Source of the DNA: Micromonospora sp. MW-13
GTDB lineage: Bacteria; Actinomycetota; Actinomycetes; Mycobacteriales; Micromonosporaceae
Length of the DNA stretch: 64,000 nucleotides
Reading direction: 5' to 3'
NCBI RefSeq assembly: GCF_003434305.1
Contig: NZ_QKKX01000042.1
Location: 1-64,000 of the forward strand
The position numbers were made by a program, and so were the translations under genes. Below the pieces are notes generated by a model. It was not told the DNA's origin. It made no database searches and saw only the letters and a list, made by a program, of their open reading frames with translations. Below are positions 61,809 to 64,000 of the stretch, piece after piece (position 1 is the stretch's first letter; every line of letters begins with the position of its first letter).

Positions 61809-62789
61809 TCAGACCACGAGCATGTCGGGCGTGACGGCCGCTTCGGTATCAGGGATGCCCAGGTCACGGGCCCGCTTGTCGGCCAGCGCCAGCAGCCGGC
61901 GGATCCGCCCGGCGATGGCGTCCTTGGTCAGCGGCGGGTCGGCGAGCGCGCCCAGCTCCTCCAGGGACGCCTGCCGGTGCTCCAGGCGCAGCCGGCCGGC
62001 GGAGGTGAGGTGGTTCGGGGCGTCCTCGGCGAGGATCTCCAGGGCCCGGGTCACCCGGGCGGCGGCGGCCACCGCGGCCCGCGCGGAGCGGCGCAGGTTG
62101 GCGTCGTCGAAGTTGGCCAGCCGGTTGGCCGTCGCCCGCACCTCGCGGCGCACCCGGCGCTCCTCCCAGGCCAGCACGCTGGAGTGTGCTCCTATCCGGG
62201 TGAGCAGCGCGGCGATGGCGTCGCCGTCCTTGACCACCACCCGGTCCACGCCGCGCACCTCGCGGTTCTTCGCGGTGATGCCGATCCGGCGGGCCGCGCC
62301 GACCAGCGCCAGCGCCGACTCCGGACCGGGGCAGGTGATCTCCAGGGCGCTGGAGCGGCCCGGCTCGGTCAATGAGCCGTGCGCCATGAACGCCCCCCGC
62401 CACGCGGACACCGCGCAGCAGACGTTGGCCGCCACCACGTGCGGCGGCAGCCCCCGCACCGGCCGGCCCCGGACGTCGAGCAGGCCGGTCTGCCGGGCCA
62501 GGGCCTCGCCGTCCTTGACCACCCGGACGATGAAGTGGCTGCCCTTGCGCAGCCCGCCGGAGGCGAGCACGTGGATCTCGCTGGGATAGCCGTAGACCTC
62601 GGCGATCTCCCGGCGCAGCCGCCGGGCCACCGCCCCGGTGTCGAGTTCGGCCTCCACGACCACCCGACCGGAGACGATGTGCAGCCCGCCGGCGAAGCGC
62701 AGCAGCGCCGCCATCTCCGCCCGCCGGCAGCAGGGCTTGGGCACGTCGACCCGGCTCAGCTCGTCCTTGACCGCAGCCGTCATCGCCAT
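61809..62789 (-). CDS. whiA: Sporulation/DNA-binding regulator WhiA
   Basis: 326 residues. WhiA joins a degenerate LAGLIDADG homing-endonuclease-like N-domain (about 25-210: CCRRAEMAALLRFAGGLHI, PHVVAANVCCAVSAWRGAF) to a C-terminal helix-turn-helix (LEELGALADPPLTKDAIAGRIRRLL). It works with WhiB in sporulation and cell division in Streptomyces. The ATG at 62789 has GAGGGG 7 nt upstream. It follows yvcK after 54 bp in the conserved rapZ-yvcK-whiA cluster. Confidence 0.96.
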   Translation of the reverse strand: MAMTAAVKDELSRVDVPKPCCRRAEMAALLRFAGGLHIVSGRVVVEAELDTGAVARRLRREIAEVYGYPSEIHVLASGGLRKGSHFIVRVVKDGEALARQTGLLDVRGRPVRGLPPHVVAANVCCAVSAWRGAFMAHGSLTEPGRSSALEITCPGPESALALVGAARRIGITAKNREVRGVDRVVVKDGDAIAALLTRIGAHSSVLAWEERRVRREVRATANRLANFDDANLRRSARAAVAAAARVTRALEILAEDAPNHLTSAGRLRLEHRQASLEELGALADPPLTKDAIAGRIRRLLALADKRARDLGIPDTEAAVTPDMLVV

Positions 62790-62843
62790 TGTGCGCCCCC
62801 TCACGGACCGGTTCCGGCGTGTCGCCGGAGATTACGTACGTGC

Positions 62844-63824
62844 TTAACGATCGGCGCCCAGGACAGGCACCAGCGCGGCGCCCAGGGCGGCCGGATCGTG
62901 ACGGGGCTCGCCGTCGGTGACGGCGACCGGGGCGAGGACCAGCCGGGCACCAAGCGATTCTGCCGCACGCTCGACGGGCCCGGGATCGCCCACCGCCTTG
63001 GAGTCCGCCAGCACGGCGTCCACCATCAACTCGGGCAGATAGTGCCGCAGGGTGTCCAGATGGTCGGCCAGGGAGAGCCCGAGGGTCTCCTTCTCCGCCG
63101 CCAGGTTGAGGGTGACCAGCCGACGGGCCGGGCTGTCCACGATGGCGGCGGCCAGCCCCGGCACCAGCAGGTGCGGCAGCACGCTGGTGTACCAGCTACC
63201 CGGTCCGAAGATCAACCAGTCCGCCTCGGCGGTGGCCGCCACGACCTCCGCGCAGGCCGCCGGGGTGGCCGGGGTGAGCCGGAGCGACTCCACCCGCCCG
63301 GTGGTGACCGCCACCTGGTGCTGCCCGCGCACCGTGCGCACCTCGTCCGGGCAGGCCGGGTCGGCGCCGCGCACCCGGGCCTCGATGCCGACCGGCTGGC
63401 GGGACATCGGCAGCACCCGGCCCACCGCGCCGAGCATCGCCCCGGCGTGCTCCAGGGCGGTGACCGGGTCGCCGAGCAGCTCGATCAGCCCGCACAGGAC
63501 CAGGTTGCCGACCGCGTGCCCGGCCAGCCCGTCTTCGGTGTCCGGCGGGTCACCGGGGGTGCCGGCGAAGCGGTGCTGAAAGAGCCCCGCACTGCGCCGG
63601 GTGGCCGGGTGGTCGCCGGCGAGGGCCACCAACGCCTGACGCAGGTCGCCCGGCGGCAGCCCGCCGCGCCGGGCCCGCAGCCGGCCGCTGGAACCGCCGT
63701 CGTCGCCGACGGTGACCACGGCGGTGATGTCCAGGTCGAGCTCGGGCGCGCAGCGGCGCAGCGCCCGCAGGGACACCGACAGGCCGTGCCCGCCGCCGAA
63801 CGCGACCACCCGCGTCGGCGTCAT
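62844..63824 (-). CDS. yvcK: YvcK/CofD-family UDP-GlcNAc-binding protein
   Basis: 326 residues. The Rossmann-like start VVAFGGGHGLSVSLRAL, TVGDDGGSSGRLR (near residue 45), AGHAVGNLVLCGL and FGPGSWYTSVLPHLL are typical of YvcK. The family binds UDP-sugars and is needed for cell-wall precursor or carbon balance under gluconeogenic growth. Its ATG overlaps the rapZ stop in ATGA, showing operon organisation with rapZ upstream and whiA downstream. Confidence 0.93.
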   Translation of the reverse strand: MTPTRVVAFGGGHGLSVSLRALRRCAPELDLDITAVVTVGDDGGSSGRLRARRGGLPPGDLRQALVALAGDHPATRRSAGLFQHRFAGTPGDPPDTEDGLAGHAVGNLVLCGLIELLGDPVTALEHAGAMLGAVGRVLPMSRQPVGIEARVRGADPACPDEVRTVRGQHQVAVTTGRVESLRLTPATPAACAEVVAATAEADWLIFGPGSWYTSVLPHLLVPGLAAAIVDSPARRLVTLNLAAEKETLGLSLADHLDTLRHYLPELMVDAVLADSKAVGDPGPVERAAESLGARLVLAPVAVTDGEPRHDPAALGAALVPVLGADR

Positions 63825-64000
63825 TCCCGCCCCAGGTCGCGGTGCTGGGCCTTGGCGGCGAGGCCGGCGTGGCGCAGCCGGGCGGCCAACTCCTCGGCGA
63901 TGGCGACGCTGCGGTGCTTGCCGCCGGTGCAGCCGACCGCCACGGTGAGGTAGCGCTTGCCCTCCCGCTCGAAGCCGACGGTGGTGGCGTTGACCAGGTC
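63821..64000 (-). CDS. rapZ: RapZ (RNase adapter/nucleotide-binding), 3' end only
   Basis: Only the last 59 codons are inside the window; the gene continues beyond base 64000. The visible part has the RapZ C-terminal pattern LTVAVGCTGGKHRSVAIAEE, which belongs to its small-molecule-binding domain, and ends AKAQHRDLGRE. In E. coli RapZ tunes glucosamine-6-P synthesis through RNase E and small RNAs; the role in actinobacteria is less clear. Confidence 0.95.
   Translation of the reverse strand, partial: DLVNATTVGFEREGKRYLTVAVGCTGGKHRSVAIAEELAARLRHAGLAAKAQHRDLGRE

Overview
The window is very GC-rich (GTG starts common, third codon positions almost always G or C). Its gene order and families are those of a filamentous actinomycete; protein sequences and intergenic motifs look most like Micromonospora or a close relative (family Micromonosporaceae). 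This placement is by recognition, not by a database search. The window holds mostly chromosomal core genes with a few accessory islands. I saw no rRNA, tRNA, CRISPR array, transposase or prophage genes.

Layout. 0-4 kb: a DedA membrane protein, a decayed VOC/glyoxalase remnant and aconitase (acnA). 4-8.3 kb: a conservon operon on the minus strand (cvnA sensor kinase, cvnB roadblock, cvnC DUF742, cvnD GTPase). 8.3-12.4 kb: a three-gene diterpene cassette (class II cyclase, class I terpene synthase, P450) directly upstream of the conservon on the same strand. 12.5-17.3 kb: GNAT, DUF2630, RIO kinase, HAD phosphatase, nitrilase-family hydrolase and a TetR regulator that I identify as AcnR. 17.4-19.8 kb: a tight cassette of a membrane protein with a Gly/Cys-only tail, a DUF692 (MNIO) enzyme and a small partner protein. 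This is the best candidate here for a little-described modification system. 19.8-27 kb: SDR, mismatch uracil-DNA glycosylase, ABC exporter, enoyl-CoA hydratase, small HTH protein, CadD-like transporter, and an ABC-F ATPase behind an attenuator-like leader. 27-37.7 kb: zinc metallopeptidase, a PIN / XRE-ImmA pair, a secreted protease and a secreted intradiol dioxygenase sharing a carbohydrate-binding tail, AraC, two tandem XRE-TPR regulators, an acVLRF1 release factor and a LysE exporter.

38-45 kb: the complete actinobacterial suf operon (sufR-B-D-Rieske-C-S-U-T). 45-49 kb: haem A and haem O synthases around an ATP-grasp gene, with an unusual lower-GC gap. 49-57.6 kb: the pentose-phosphate block tkt-tal-pgi-zwf-opcA-pgl on the plus strand. 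57.6-64 kb, all minus strand: rbpA, secG, tpiA, pgk, gap, whiA, yvcK and the 3' end of rapZ.

How the parts connect. AcnR (16755) and acnA (1208) lie 15 kb apart but carry nearly the same 18-bp operator, each ending at a -35 box, so they probably form one Fe-S/TCA regulatory circuit; the suf operon supplies clusters for aconitase. Several genes (sufR, ctaA, the XRE gene, acVLRF1, the ABC-F leader peptide, probably acnR) have a -10 element 6-7 nt before the start codon, as expected for leaderless mRNAs.
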